Below the pieces are notes generated by a model. That model did not search any database. It was not told where the DNA came from and saw nothing but the letters and a program-made list of their open reading frames with translations. The translations under genes and the position numbers were made by a program. DNA of 64,000 bases from Paenibacillus sp. yr247 (GTDB lineage: Bacteria > Bacillota > Bacilli > Paenibacillales > NBRC-103111): the NCBI RefSeq assembly GCF_900103825.1, contig NZ_FNIF01000004.1, positions 248,001 to 312,000 of the forward strand, in the 5' to 3' direction. Positions within the stretch are counted from its first letter, which is position 1, and each line of letters begins with the position of its first letter. Shown here piece after piece: positions 35,629-43,904 of this stretch.

Positions 35629-35662
35629 AGCAGATAGGCTCGGACAGGGAAGCCTATCTGCT
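35629..35662 (-). terminator. Hairpin between the secreted-protein gene and the ABC operon
   Basis: Perfect 12-bp arms AGCAGATAGGCT and AGCCTATCTGCT with a 10-base loop. Only TTTATCTC follows on the minus strand, so termination may be partial, allowing read-through into the ABC operon. Confidence 0.6.
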
Positions 35663-35692
35663 ATTACTTAATAAGTTTATTGATACTGTTAT

Positions 35693-36610
35693 TTATTCGT
35701 CGTGTTGTTTACCTTTGTGGTCATGCTTCAATGTTTGTACGGTTTTACCAGCAAGATCAATGGTTTCAGGTGTTGTGCTGTTATAACCGGACAGATCCGC
35801 TTGTAAGTGAAGAGTAACTTGGTGCGCAGTTCCGCTGTCATCTTTACCAGAAACGGTTACGTCAGCTTCTTGATGAGAGATATAATTATTAGCATTAATC
35901 ATTGCCTTAATGGATACTTTTTCAATTTTGATATCCTGCGTTAACTGTGGAGCCGCATTTTTAAGGTAATCTTCTTTGAATGGCAGTTCATTGGCATTTT
36001 CGGCATTATCCTTATTCTCGCCATCATTCTCTCCTTTGGTTGCTTCTTTAATCGCAATCGGAGCCAGCGCATTAACTACTGTAGGAATCTGAGCATTATC
36101 CAGTTGAATTGCGATTTCTTTGGACCCATCTGTTTTCGTATCAACGGCCACATAGTCCTTCAGATTACCGACTAAAGCATCAATAACTGTCTCTACTTGC
36201 TGTGGAATTTCAGTTTCGTTCAGCTTTTTCTCGGTTTTGTGTTTCTTCATGCCTTCTTGTTTCACGAAATACACATCGCTAGCGTTTGATTTAAGTACGG
36301 TTTGATCATTTTGCTTATAGAAGCTTAACGATTGCTGTGTACCTTTCGCCACCACATCAGCACTTCCGCTAGCCGTTTTCGTATCTAGGCTCACCTTGAA
36401 GCTCCCGTTTGCACTTGCAAGCACGTTACCGTTGTCCTGCAAGGCTGCTGCTGCTTGTACAGCAACATTTTGAACCGTTTTGGTGTTTTTAAGTGCGGAT
36501 TTATATGCGTCATACCCTGATGTACTCGCCATTGCACTAAACCCGGTTGTTACCATGACAATACTGCTAATTCCAACAGCGCTACCTAACATTAACCACT
36601 TCTTTTTCAT
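35693..36610 (-). CDS. Secreted protein of unknown function
   Basis: A 305-residue protein with a Sec signal peptide (KKKWLMLGSAVGISSIVMVT, probable cleavage after AMA near 28). The mature part alternates short beta strands (ASANGSFKVSLDTKTASGSA, LTQDIKIEKVSIKAMINAN) with an acidic Asn/Glu/Lys loop near 190-205. This looks like a LolA/LppX-type or adhesin-like beta structure, but I cannot name it. AGGAGG precedes the ATG. The promoter has two 11-base-period direct repeats, suggesting control by an OmpR-type regulator. Confidence 0.7.
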   Translation of the reverse strand: MKKKWLMLGSAVGISSIVMVTTGFSAMASTSGYDAYKSALKNTKTVQNVAVQAAAALQDNGNVLASANGSFKVSLDTKTASGSADVVAKGTQQSLSFYKQNDQTVLKSNASDVYFVKQEGMKKHKTEKKLNETEIPQQVETVIDALVGNLKDYVAVDTKTDGSKEIAIQLDNAQIPTVVNALAPIAIKEATKGENDGENKDNAENANELPFKEDYLKNAAPQLTQDIKIEKVSIKAMINANNYISHQEADVTVSGKDDSGTAHQVTLHLQADLSGYNSTTPETIDLAGKTVQTLKHDHKGKQHDE

Positions 36611-36682
36611 TTTTTCCTCCTAATATAGGGAGCTTTGAGTGGAGCTCAAAGTCTCTCCTTTTTGATTTGGGCTTACAACTAC

Positions 36683-36736
36683 ATCATAGCCAACAAAAAT
36701 GAAAGGCTTGTGAACCATTTCTTAAATCTTTCTTAA
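36683..36736 (-). promoter_or_regulatory. Promoter with OmpR-type direct repeats
   Basis: On the minus strand TTAAGAAA occurs twice with an 11-base period (36729-36736 and 36718-36725). A -10-like TATGAT is at 36683-36688 and the -35 position is poor (ACAAGC). Direct repeats about one helical turn apart near a weak -35 are typical of response-regulator activation. Confidence 0.45.
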
Positions 36737-36754
36737 CTTTCTGCCTATAAAAAG

Positions 36755-36784
36755 CAAAAATCCGTTCAGCATCTGGACGGATTT
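36755..36784 (-). terminator. Intrinsic terminator of the phosphoesterase gene
   Basis: AAATCCGT and ACGGATTT arms with inner CAG/CTG, followed on the minus strand by TTTTTG. Confidence 0.8.
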
Positions 36785-36820
36785 CATACAGCTCACTATT
36801 TTGCTTACTTGGTTATATCT

Positions 36821-37837
36821 TTACTTACCAATACCTTGAACAGCAGAAACATCTGCTGTACCGCCTAAATAAGGCAGTTTATACAACTCTTCTAACGTCC
36901 GTAACACATTCAAATGAGTAATGTGCTGATCATATTTGGCTTGTTTGATCATCGGTCCAACAAAGATCGTTGGGATATGATTGTCTTTGGAGGAATCATC
37001 CTCATCCCACGTTAGAATGAGCAAACTATTATGGCTTTGAGCCCACGTCACATAAGGGCCGATGTTTTTTTTCAGCCAATCGTCAGCTGCTAGAATTGTG
37101 CCGTCATGCATATCATTGTCCAAATTAGGGATGACGAATGATACCGTTGGCAATTTGCTGTAATCCTTTGGAAATTGGTCAAAAGGCTTATTACTCTCTT
37201 TGGCTACATTGGAGAAACTAACCCATGGACTATGTTTTCGGCCATATTGATGATTCGTACACGCCGTGGAGCCAACCGCAGGTAAATCCTCTGAGTAGCC
37301 AGCGAACGAATATCCGGCCTTGACTAGCTCGCTTGCCAAATTAGCTGTCTTAAATTCATGGCCGCATGAATCATTTTTAACTCCTTGATCGGAGCCCGAG
37401 AATAGGACCAAATAATTAGGCTGACTTGGATGTGCTACTGCATAGGAATGCGTGAAGAATGCCCCTTGTCCAGCTAACGCATTTATGTAGGGGGCCGAGG
37501 CATTGCCGATCAATTTCTCATAGGAATGATTTTCTTCTACAACAATAACAACATGGTCGGGTTTACTCCCATCAGAAATGGCTGGGTTCGTAACTTTTGG
37601 TTGAACCGAAGCCGTGGACTGCGGACTTGGTAAGGGAGTTAGTGTTGGTAGCAAAACTTCTTGTTTAGCCGGTTGATTTGAACTTTCTGGTGTGACCGTC
37701 GGCAATGCAGCGGGTGTGGGCGTTTGAGTTGGTGATAATGTTGATGTTGTTGATGTCGCCACATGACCTTGATTCGGATTGGAGCAAGCCGTCACAAATA
37801 ACAAGAGGAACGAGACCGCCATGTATGTTCTTTTCAA
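36821..37837 (-). CDS. Exported phosphoesterase lipoprotein
   Basis: A 338-residue lipoprotein (lipobox VTAC, Cys near 18) with a Thr/Pro/Ser-rich linker of about 70 residues, then an acid-phosphatase/phospholipase-C type phosphoesterase domain. Typical motifs are VVIVVEENHSYEKLIGN, HPSQPNYLVLFSG, SYAVAHPSQ and the metal region LTWDEDDSSKDNHIPTIFVG. It should act outside the membrane on a phosphate ester. The frame begins at TTG 37837, 7 bases after GGGGG. It follows the small membrane protein gene on the same strand, so it may share the PAP2 transcript. Confidence 0.83.
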   Translation of the reverse strand: MKRTYMAVSFLLLFVTACSNPNQGHVATSTTSTLSPTQTPTPAALPTVTPESSNQPAKQEVLLPTLTPLPSPQSTASVQPKVTNPAISDGSKPDHVVIVVEENHSYEKLIGNASAPYINALAGQGAFFTHSYAVAHPSQPNYLVLFSGSDQGVKNDSCGHEFKTANLASELVKAGYSFAGYSEDLPAVGSTACTNHQYGRKHSPWVSFSNVAKESNKPFDQFPKDYSKLPTVSFVIPNLDNDMHDGTILAADDWLKKNIGPYVTWAQSHNSLLILTWDEDDSSKDNHIPTIFVGPMIKQAKYDQHITHLNVLRTLEELYKLPYLGGTADVSAVQGIGK

Positions 37838-37867
37838 GTATAGTCCCCCTTCTTCTTCTCTTGCTTA

Positions 37868-38386
37868 TCAAAGGAACGCATGAATTAAAAATAAAACAGC
37901 AAAGATAAGCCCTAATCGCAAATGCCATTTCCGATCAAGTCCTCGGTATCGAAAAACACCTGATAACGGTACTGGCAATAAGACAATGCCTGCGATCAGT
38001 CCACTCACATTGGCAAAGTCTAGCTTGAAACCATATAGAAAAGCACCCACGATATGCAGAATAATGACGCCGATTGCCAGAACAGCGAGAGGTGTATGGA
38101 GTTTCCGTATCAATCTTGATAAAACAATAGCACTTCTTTTCAGTATAAGCCATTGTTCCAGCCATCGTCTCTGTAACATTATTTTGAATACATAATACGC
38201 CAAAACTGCAAATAACAAAATCCTTGCTTGAGAGCCATAATTTTTAAATAAACCTTTGAATTCACGAGCGTGCCACTGTTCAGATGGCATATGGAACATG
38301 GTCCAAATACCAAATAAAACGATTAGCAGGGTTATTCCAAGACTAAGAAACACCCATTTCCGTTCTTTCGCCCACAAAGTCATCAT
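37868..38386 (-). CDS. Four-helix membrane protein with di-haem-type His pattern
   Basis: A 172-residue membrane protein with about four to five hydrophobic segments. The last two candidate helices each carry His pairs 14 residues apart: HTPLAVLAIGVIILH and HLRLGLIFAVLFLIH. That spacing is the classical bis-His arrangement of membrane b-type cytochromes and ferric-reductase-like proteins. Haem binding is inference. The ATG overlaps the PAP2 stop, implying translational coupling. Confidence 0.72.
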   Translation of the reverse strand: MMTLWAKERKWVFLSLGITLLIVLFGIWTMFHMPSEQWHAREFKGLFKNYGSQARILLFAVLAYYVFKIMLQRRWLEQWLILKRSAIVLSRLIRKLHTPLAVLAIGVIILHIVGAFLYGFKLDFANVSGLIAGIVLLPVPLSGVFRYRGLDRKWHLRLGLIFAVLFLIHAFL

Positions 38387-38997
38387 TTCGATACCGATGA
38401 GCGCCCTTCATTCTTGCGCCAAATCTTTGACTCCATTACCTCATACAAATCAATGATTTGTTTCAGCCATTTCAGTGCCAATGACGAACGTGTAAAAAAC
38501 TGATGTACCCCCACCGCGGCAGCTATTCCGATCACCGCGCCTGCTAGAACATCGGATGGATAATGGACCCCTGTCCAAACTCTGGAGAATGCAATACATG
38601 CTGCTAATGCAAGCCATAACTTTCCTTCTTTTCTCCGGAATATCCAAATAGATGTGGCAATTACGAAAGCCCCGATCGCATGGTCACTTGGAAAAGAGGC
38701 ATTGGCAGGATGTGCGATTAATTGAAGGACCGTATGTGTGACAAACGGACGATCTCGGTAGAAAAAATGCCCAATAAGACCGCTGAAACCTAATGCTCCA
38801 CATGCGGATATAAGGGATTCAGCAACCATTCGGCGCTTGACGTCATCCCTTGTAAACCAATAAATAACAACCCCGATATAAAACACATACTCTGCATAAG
38901 AAGCTAACAAACGCATAATTGGGTTAAGAAATGAAAGGGTATTACTTAATTGATTAATGATTTGAAACCAATGATAATCCAACTGAGAGAAATTCAT
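38383..38997 (-). CDS. PAP2-family phosphatase (undecaprenyl diphosphatase type)
   Basis: A 204-residue integral membrane phosphatase of the BcrC/PAP2 type, which dephosphorylates undecaprenyl diphosphate in the cell-wall lipid cycle and gives bacitracin tolerance. The three motifs are present: FFYRDRPF (motif 1), FPSDHAIGAFVIAT (motif 2) and SRVWTGVHYPSDVLAG (motif 3). Start chosen at the third ATG (38997), 9 bases after AAAGG; two ATG codons upstream are possible. It follows the kinase gene after 90 bases containing a regulator-type direct repeat. Confidence 0.88.
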   Translation of the reverse strand: MNFSQLDYHWFQIINQLSNTLSFLNPIMRLLASYAEYVFYIGVVIYWFTRDDVKRRMVAESLISACGALGFSGLIGHFFYRDRPFVTHTVLQLIAHPANASFPSDHAIGAFVIATSIWIFRRKEGKLWLALAACIAFSRVWTGVHYPSDVLAGAVIGIAAAVGVHQFFTRSSLALKWLKQIIDLYEVMESKIWRKNEGRSSVSK

Positions 38998-39048
38998 TTT
39001 CATCATCCTTTACATATACTGAATGCCCTAACGACAGCATTTACATTG

Positions 39049-39083
39049 ACTTTACATGATAAAGATGAAAAGAAAATGAGAAA
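39049..39083 (-). promoter_or_regulatory. Candidate response-regulator-dependent promoter of the PAP2 operon
   Basis: A 21-base element at 39063-39083 with two ATGA-type half-sites 11 bases apart, 8 bases upstream of a -10-like TAAAGT (39049-39054). The element matches that upstream of the regulator/kinase pair (41222-41242) at 17 of 21 positions with identical spacing to the -10. Confidence 0.5.
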
Positions 39084-39087
39084 TCCA

Positions 39088-40506
39088 TTATCCAACAATT
39101 TGGTTCATGGGTAATTTTATGCTTACCGAAGTTCCTACATTTTCTTCACTGCGGATGGTCATTTCGCCATGATAATTATATACGAACTGTTTGGCAATGG
39201 ATAACCCTAGTCCTGTACCCGCAGTTACACGATTTCTTGCCTTATCTACACGATAGAACCGATCAAAAACATAAGGCAAGTCCGCTTGCGGGATTCCTAT
39301 TCCATGATCTTTTATTGTTATTTCTACGTCATTTTTCAACTGACAACCATCAATGATGATCCGTTTGTCTTGCACGGAGTATTTAACTGCGTTATCCAGA
39401 ACAATCAGGAGGATTTGCTCCAAATGCAGAGGGCTTATCGATAGGGATACATCTCTAATTTTCTCGGTATCCGTTTGAAATTCGAAATCGGGATTGAGGG
39501 CCTCAAATCTTTTAATAGTCTCAAGAATTAAGGGTTCTAATTGGATTGGCTTGCTTGTTTCAGATACAAGTTGAGATTCTACTCTCGTTAAGGTCAGAAG
39601 CTCTTGGACAATCCCTTTCAAACGCCTAATTTCTTGCAGCGAAGCTTCCAAGGATTCGTCTAGGACTGCTGGATCCGATTTGCCCCAACGATTTAAGAGA
39701 GACAAGTGACCTTCCAAAATAGTAATGGGAGTCCGCAGCTCATGCGAGGCATCCTCAACAAATTGCTTTTGTTGACGAAAGGAGATTTCCAGCTGATTCA
39801 TCAATTCATTGAATAACTGCGCTAAACTGGATAATTCATCTCCATTTTCTATATTGCTAACACGTTCTGTCAGCCCTTTCTCCTTCACACTTCTTATGGT
39901 AGATGCCAGGGCTCGAATAGGACGCATCAATTGCCGAGCAAGAGCTAAACCACTGATGCCACTAATGAAAACAGCCAATCCCCCACTAATCAGCATGACC
40001 CATAATAACGTCTCACTAAAATGATCGAACGTTTCTAAATTGCTTGCCAACTCTAAAGTTCCAACGAACCTCTCTGTTGTTAATGGACTCCTATATATGA
40101 GAATGTGATCTTCCTTATAAGTGGTATCGAACAGCTCTGGCTCCGCAACAGATTTCGGTGAAACCCAAGTTTCTTCAAAATGGTTCGAAACCGTCAGGAT
40201 AGGTTGGCCATCCTTCCCTATGATGCGTACCAATTGATTTTTCCCAATCATTTTCTCTATGTAGAATCGACTTTCAGCAACCTGTAAGGCATCCATCGCA
40301 CTCGACTTCTCCTGAAAATAATCTTGAAGCTGCGCCATACTTACTTGAATCTCATCTTTCTCCTGATTCATCATCCACTGTTTGAGAACTAAATATTGAG
40401 CGAAATTATAGGTTGCAAATAAAAGGAAGATGAGTGCTGTTGCTCCTAGCATAAGCTTCCATTTGATGGGGAGTTGTCGAATTAATCGAGATAATCGTTC
40501 CATCAT
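39088..40506 (-). CDS. Membrane sensor histidine kinase
   Basis: A 472-residue kinase of the ArlS/CssS type. Transmembrane helices lie at about 16-35 and 162-184, with a sensor domain between them. HAMP (about 185-240) leads to HisKA with the acceptor His in DASHELRTPITILEGHLS, and GHKL has LDNAVKYSVQ, KDHGIGIPQA and GTGLGLSIAK. It overlaps the response regulator by four bases. The PAP2 operon downstream points to a cell-wall stimulus. Confidence 0.9.
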   Translation of the reverse strand: MMERLSRLIRQLPIKWKLMLGATALIFLLFATYNFAQYLVLKQWMMNQEKDEIQVSMAQLQDYFQEKSSAMDALQVAESRFYIEKMIGKNQLVRIIGKDGQPILTVSNHFEETWVSPKSVAEPELFDTTYKEDHILIYRSPLTTERFVGTLELASNLETFDHFSETLLWVMLISGGLAVFISGISGLALARQLMRPIRALASTIRSVKEKGLTERVSNIENGDELSSLAQLFNELMNQLEISFRQQKQFVEDASHELRTPITILEGHLSLLNRWGKSDPAVLDESLEASLQEIRRLKGIVQELLTLTRVESQLVSETSKPIQLEPLILETIKRFEALNPDFEFQTDTEKIRDVSLSISPLHLEQILLIVLDNAVKYSVQDKRIIIDGCQLKNDVEITIKDHGIGIPQADLPYVFDRFYRVDKARNRVTAGTGLGLSIAKQFVYNYHGEMTIRSEENVGTSVSIKLPMNQIVG

Positions 40507-41177
40507 CGCATCACGTATCCAATTCCCCGAACCGTTTGAATACAGCTGTTTTCGCCAGCTTTATCTAACTTGTTTCGCAAATATCTGACATAGACATCAA
40601 CAACGTTCGTCTCTACTAAAGAATCATACCCCCATACATGATCCAAAAGCATATCTCGCGTCAGCACAAGATTAAGGTTTTTCATGAACATCACTAAGAG
40701 ATCGAACTCACGCTTGGTAAGCTCAACGATTTGTTTGTCTTTGTAAACAATACGGGCATCCATATCGACATTAATATCCTGAAAAGAGAATATGGCATGC
40801 GGGGATTTTCCCTCTAACTCAATACGACGAAAAATAGCCCTTATCCGCGCCAACAATTCCTCAATGGCAAAGGGTTTGGGCATATAGTCATCGGCTCCAC
40901 TATCTAAGCCAGATACACGATCAACGACGCTATCTCGAGCTGTCAACATAAGAATCGGCGTCTTCTTGGCTGCCCGAATACGGCGGCAAACCTCTATTCC
41001 GTTTAACTCTGGCAGCATGATATCCAATAATATCAAGTCCCAATTATCATTAAGGGCTAATTCTAACCCGGTTTTTCCATCGTAAGCTGTCTGTACTTCA
41101 AAAGATTCATGTTCCAGTTCCAGTTGAATAAACCGAACCAAGTTTTTTTCATCTTCAATGAGCAATACCCGTTTCAT
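40503..41177 (-). CDS. OmpR-family response regulator
   Basis: A 224-residue regulator with receiver (EDEKN near 8, phospho-acceptor Asp in LILLDIMLPE near 51, Lys in YMPKPF near 101) and winged-helix output ending VDVYVRYLRNKLDKAG and TVRGIGYVMR. The ATG at 41177 is preferred because AAGGGAG sits 6 bases before it; an ATG two codons earlier abuts the site. Its promoter carries the same 21-base element as the PAP2 promoter, suggesting autoregulation. ArlR/CssR-like in general form. Confidence 0.92.
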   Translation of the reverse strand: MKRVLLIEDEKNLVRFIQLELEHESFEVQTAYDGKTGLELALNDNWDLILLDIMLPELNGIEVCRRIRAAKKTPILMLTARDSVVDRVSGLDSGADDYMPKPFAIEELLARIRAIFRRIELEGKSPHAIFSFQDINVDMDARIVYKDKQIVELTKREFDLLVMFMKNLNLVLTRDMLLDHVWGYDSLVETNVVDVYVRYLRNKLDKAGENSCIQTVRGIGYVMR

Positions 41178-41207
41178 CGACATCTCCCTTAATTCGTTAA
41201 TCTCCTT

Positions 41208-41242
41208 ACTATAAGCTAAATAGATGAGAGAATAATGAGAAA
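41208..41242 (-). promoter_or_regulatory. Candidate autoregulated promoter of the regulator/kinase pair
   Basis: A 21-base element at 41222-41242 with half-sites GATGAGA and AATGAGA (plus strand) 11 bases apart, covering the -35 position, and a -10 TATAGT at 41208-41213 located 8 bases downstream. Confidence 0.5.
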
Positions 41243-41247
41243 TTTAA

Positions 41248-41265
41248 GCCCCAGAATTCTGGGGC
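41248..41265. terminator. Short GC hairpin after the YheCD gene
   Basis: Perfect 18-base palindrome GCCCCAGAATTCTGGGGC between the YheCD stop and the regulator promoter. Only TTAAATTT follows on the minus strand, so it is a weak intrinsic terminator. Confidence 0.55.
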
Positions 41266-41281
41266 AAAGTCGTTATTCAGC

Positions 41282-42337
41282 TTAAGTAGATTGGTTCAAA
41301 AGAAACTTGGCATATCGCAGAGGTGTTTCATAAGTGTGATAAAATGTCGTTTCCAGGTCTGCTTTTTTAAACGTGTATCGTTGGTCTCTGCCGTTTACCT
41401 CGATCAACTTAATGTTGCCATACGCATCAACACCAACATCTAATCCGATATCAGCCATTTGAGGCAATTTTATACCAATATATTGGGCAATAGATAGAGA
41501 TACTTGCTGCAGTTCATGCTTTATTAGGGGGGAATAAAAACCACTGGAATCAAAAAGCTCCTCAACCCTTTTAACTTTCCCTCCTTTTGCCACATTAGTC
41601 ACATGACGACCTAAAGCCGCGACTTTCCCAATCATTCCGGTAACTTGCCACTGCCCACTACCTCCACGCTGCACCGAAATACGCAGATCGTAAGGCTGTC
41701 CATTGTAAGTAGCTAACGGGATGGCTTCCTGAATCATGTAGTTTCGTTTACCCACTTTTTTTGCGATGAATGAAACAGCTTCCTTGTAAGTTACTAGCTT
41801 TGGTTTTCCTTTCATCCAGTACAGGTTCCAACCCCCGCCCTCTTGCTTGGATATTTTGATAATCCCATCACCGACACTGCTGCTTGTTGGCTTAATGAAT
41901 AACGACGAATACTTCTTCAACGCTGTTTTTAATTGTTCTCTCGAATATTTAGTAGACTCCGGAAGGTACGTACGAAGCGAATGGTTGGCATATAGGAGTT
42001 GATGAATATGAAGTTTGTCGTAACGGTTTTGTTCGTTAAAAACAATGCTAGATTTAGAAAGCTCTTTTAATTTTTTTCTTAAAAATGGAGACAGGGCAAT
42101 GGCTCGGTTATGTGTCACTTTAGGAATAGAACGTCTGACAAGCTTATAGGCATTATTTTCATAGTAATAGCCTAAAGCAGTTTTACCTCTTAGATGATGC
42201 AAACTCATATAAAAAGGCCTTAAACCATGATTTTCTCCTGCTATGTTGTACAGAGCTAAGCGTTCAGTTCCGGTTCTCCCTTTCGAAATTCCCAAGTAAG
42301 TTTTCAAGTCCAATAGAACACCTACCGTAGTACGCAT
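41282..42337 (-). CDS. YheC/YheD-family spore-coat-type ATP-grasp protein
   Basis: A 351-residue YheC/YheD homologue with the full-length form: an N-terminal alpha/beta domain (about 1-110), then ATP-grasp with LFIKPTSSSVGDGIIKIS (nucleotide loop), MIQEAIPLATYNGQPYDLRI and the metal-site DIGLDVGVDAYGNIKLIEVN. In Bacillus such proteins are spore-associated; the ligated substrate is unknown. GGCGGTGA lies before the ATG. It is separate from the adjacent regulator unit by a short hairpin. Confidence 0.87.
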   Translation of the reverse strand: MRTTVGVLLDLKTYLGISKGRTGTERLALYNIAGENHGLRPFYMSLHHLRGKTALGYYYENNAYKLVRRSIPKVTHNRAIALSPFLRKKLKELSKSSIVFNEQNRYDKLHIHQLLYANHSLRTYLPESTKYSREQLKTALKKYSSLFIKPTSSSVGDGIIKISKQEGGGWNLYWMKGKPKLVTYKEAVSFIAKKVGKRNYMIQEAIPLATYNGQPYDLRISVQRGGSGQWQVTGMIGKVAALGRHVTNVAKGGKVKRVEELFDSSGFYSPLIKHELQQVSLSIAQYIGIKLPQMADIGLDVGVDAYGNIKLIEVNGRDQRYTFKKADLETTFYHTYETPLRYAKFLLNQST

Positions 42338-42494
42338 CGAATCACCGCCATCCGAATATTAGAACTATGACAGTGTATGTCCCTCTTATGATTACTAACA
42401 CGGTAAATACCTAAGATATCAAAATTGGGAAAGAGAAGGAATTATTTGCCATCCGTCGAATTTAGGCAAGGAGTATTTAATTAGGAGGGTGTAT

Positions 42495-43595
42495 ATGGCT
42501 AAGCGCGTTCAACTGCTTGTTGGCACCAATAAAGGTATTTTTATTTATTCCTCAACGGTGGAAAGAAAGAGCTGGTCCTTGCAAGGACCTTTTTTACCAG
42601 GGTGGGAAGCTTACAGTGTGCTTGGAGCTACACGATTTGGAACTAAGTTGTATGCCGGAACTTCACATGCCGCTTATGGTGCGACTATACGTGTGTCTAG
42701 CAATGGCGGTGAGACGTGGGAACAGATAACGGACAGCCCCTCATATAAGGAGGAAAGCGGCTTTTCTCTCAACCGCATTTGGCAGCTGGTGCAAGGCCCT
42801 GCGTCTGAGCCAGAGACGCTATTCGCCGGTGTCGAAGAAGCCGGTTTGTTCGTTAGCCGCGACAGCGGCCAAACGTGGAAGGAGCTGGATGGTTTAACGA
42901 AGCACCCCTCTCGCCCGGAATGGTTTCCCGGAGCTGGCGGCATGTGCTTGCATACGATCATCATGGATCCTGGGAATTCCAAGCGCATGTGGGTCGGAAT
43001 TTCCGCAGTCGGGGTCTTCCGCACACTGGATGGCGGACTTAGCTGGAAGCCTTGCAACAATGGTTTAAACCGAATCCCAACAGGTCAACCGGATGAGAGT
43101 GTCGGATACTGTGTGCACAAGATGGTGCTTGACCCGGAAAACGCCGATGTTCTTTACATGCAAGAGCATAGCGGAGTCTTCAAATCCATTGACGGCGGAG
43201 ACAGTTGGCTTCCGATCGAGGAAGGCTTGACCCTTCGTGAAGGTGATATGCCTTTTGGTTTCCCGATTGCCATTTCGCAAACGGGTGATTTATTTCTCAT
43301 CCCGCTGGAAAGCAGCGAACTGCGCTCTATGCGTGACGGCAAGCTCCTGGTCTACAGGATGGCACGAGGTGAACACAGCTGGAAGCCAATCGGGGATGTG
43401 CTGCCTGAAGAAGAACGCCATGTCAGCGTACTGCGCGATGCCATGACAGTAGATGCACTCGAGCCTTATGGCCTTTATTTCGGAACTACATCAGGCGAAG
43501 TGTTTTGTTCACTGGATCGCGGGGAAAACTGGGAACAGCTGCCAGGACAATTATCGCGCATCCTAACTGTGAAAACAATGATAATGGAGGACTAG
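42495..43595 (+). CDS. Asp-box (BNR) repeat beta-propeller protein
   Basis: A 366-residue protein without a signal peptide that contains at least five Asp-box repeats of the S-x-D/N-x-G-x-x-W type: SSNGGETW, SRDSGQTW, TLDGGLSW, SIDGGDSW, SLDRGENW. This is the sialidase/YCF48-like propeller fold, though no sialidase Arg triad is apparent, so enzymatic activity is doubtful. Start ATG 42495 is 6 bases after AGGAGG. One base separates its stop from the ubiquitin-like gene, whose ribosome binding site lies in its last codons. Confidence 0.85.
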   Translation: MAKRVQLLVGTNKGIFIYSSTVERKSWSLQGPFLPGWEAYSVLGATRFGTKLYAGTSHAAYGATIRVSSNGGETWEQITDSPSYKEESGFSLNRIWQLVQGPASEPETLFAGVEEAGLFVSRDSGQTWKELDGLTKHPSRPEWFPGAGGMCLHTIIMDPGNSKRMWVGISAVGVFRTLDGGLSWKPCNNGLNRIPTGQPDESVGYCVHKMVLDPENADVLYMQEHSGVFKSIDGGDSWLPIEEGLTLREGDMPFGFPIAISQTGDLFLIPLESSELRSMRDGKLLVYRMARGEHSWKPIGDVLPEEERHVSVLRDAMTVDALEPYGLYFGTTSGEVFCSLDRGENWEQLPGQLSRILTVKTMIMED

Positions 43596-43596
43596 C

Positions 43597-43872
43597 ATGC
43601 ATATTACCGTCAGCATCCCCTCCTTGCTGCGCGATTGTACGGGTGGACACGTGAAGTTTCAATTGGAGGCGCTTACGTTAGAGGAGGCGCTTGATCAACT
43701 CCAAACAAGATATCCCCTGCTGCGAGTGCATCTATGGACGGAAACAGGACATGTCCGAAAGCATGTCCTGCTCTATTATAACGATACGAATATTGCCTGG
43801 CTGGATACCCTAGAAATTGTTTTGCAGCCCGGTGATCAGCTCATTGTCTTCCAAGCTGTTTCCGGGGGGTAA
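43597..43872 (+). CDS. MoaD/ThiS-family ubiquitin-like protein
   Basis: A 91-residue beta-grasp protein: N-terminal strand HITVSIPSLLRDC, helix LTLEEALDQLQTRYPLLRVHL, a middle hairpin, LQPGDQLIVFQAVSGG at the end. The exposed C-terminal Gly-Gly is the feature needed for adenylation and thiocarboxylate formation or conjugation. No MoaE, MoeB/ThiF-type E1 or JAMM protease gene is close by. It is co-transcribed with the Asp-box gene, so a role tied to that protein is likely. Confidence 0.85.
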   Translation: MHITVSIPSLLRDCTGGHVKFQLEALTLEEALDQLQTRYPLLRVHLWTETGHVRKHVLLYYNDTNIAWLDTLEIVLQPGDQLIVFQAVSGG

Positions 43873-43904
43873 AGGAGTGATTGGTGTACGTCTTACTTAA
43901 ATTA

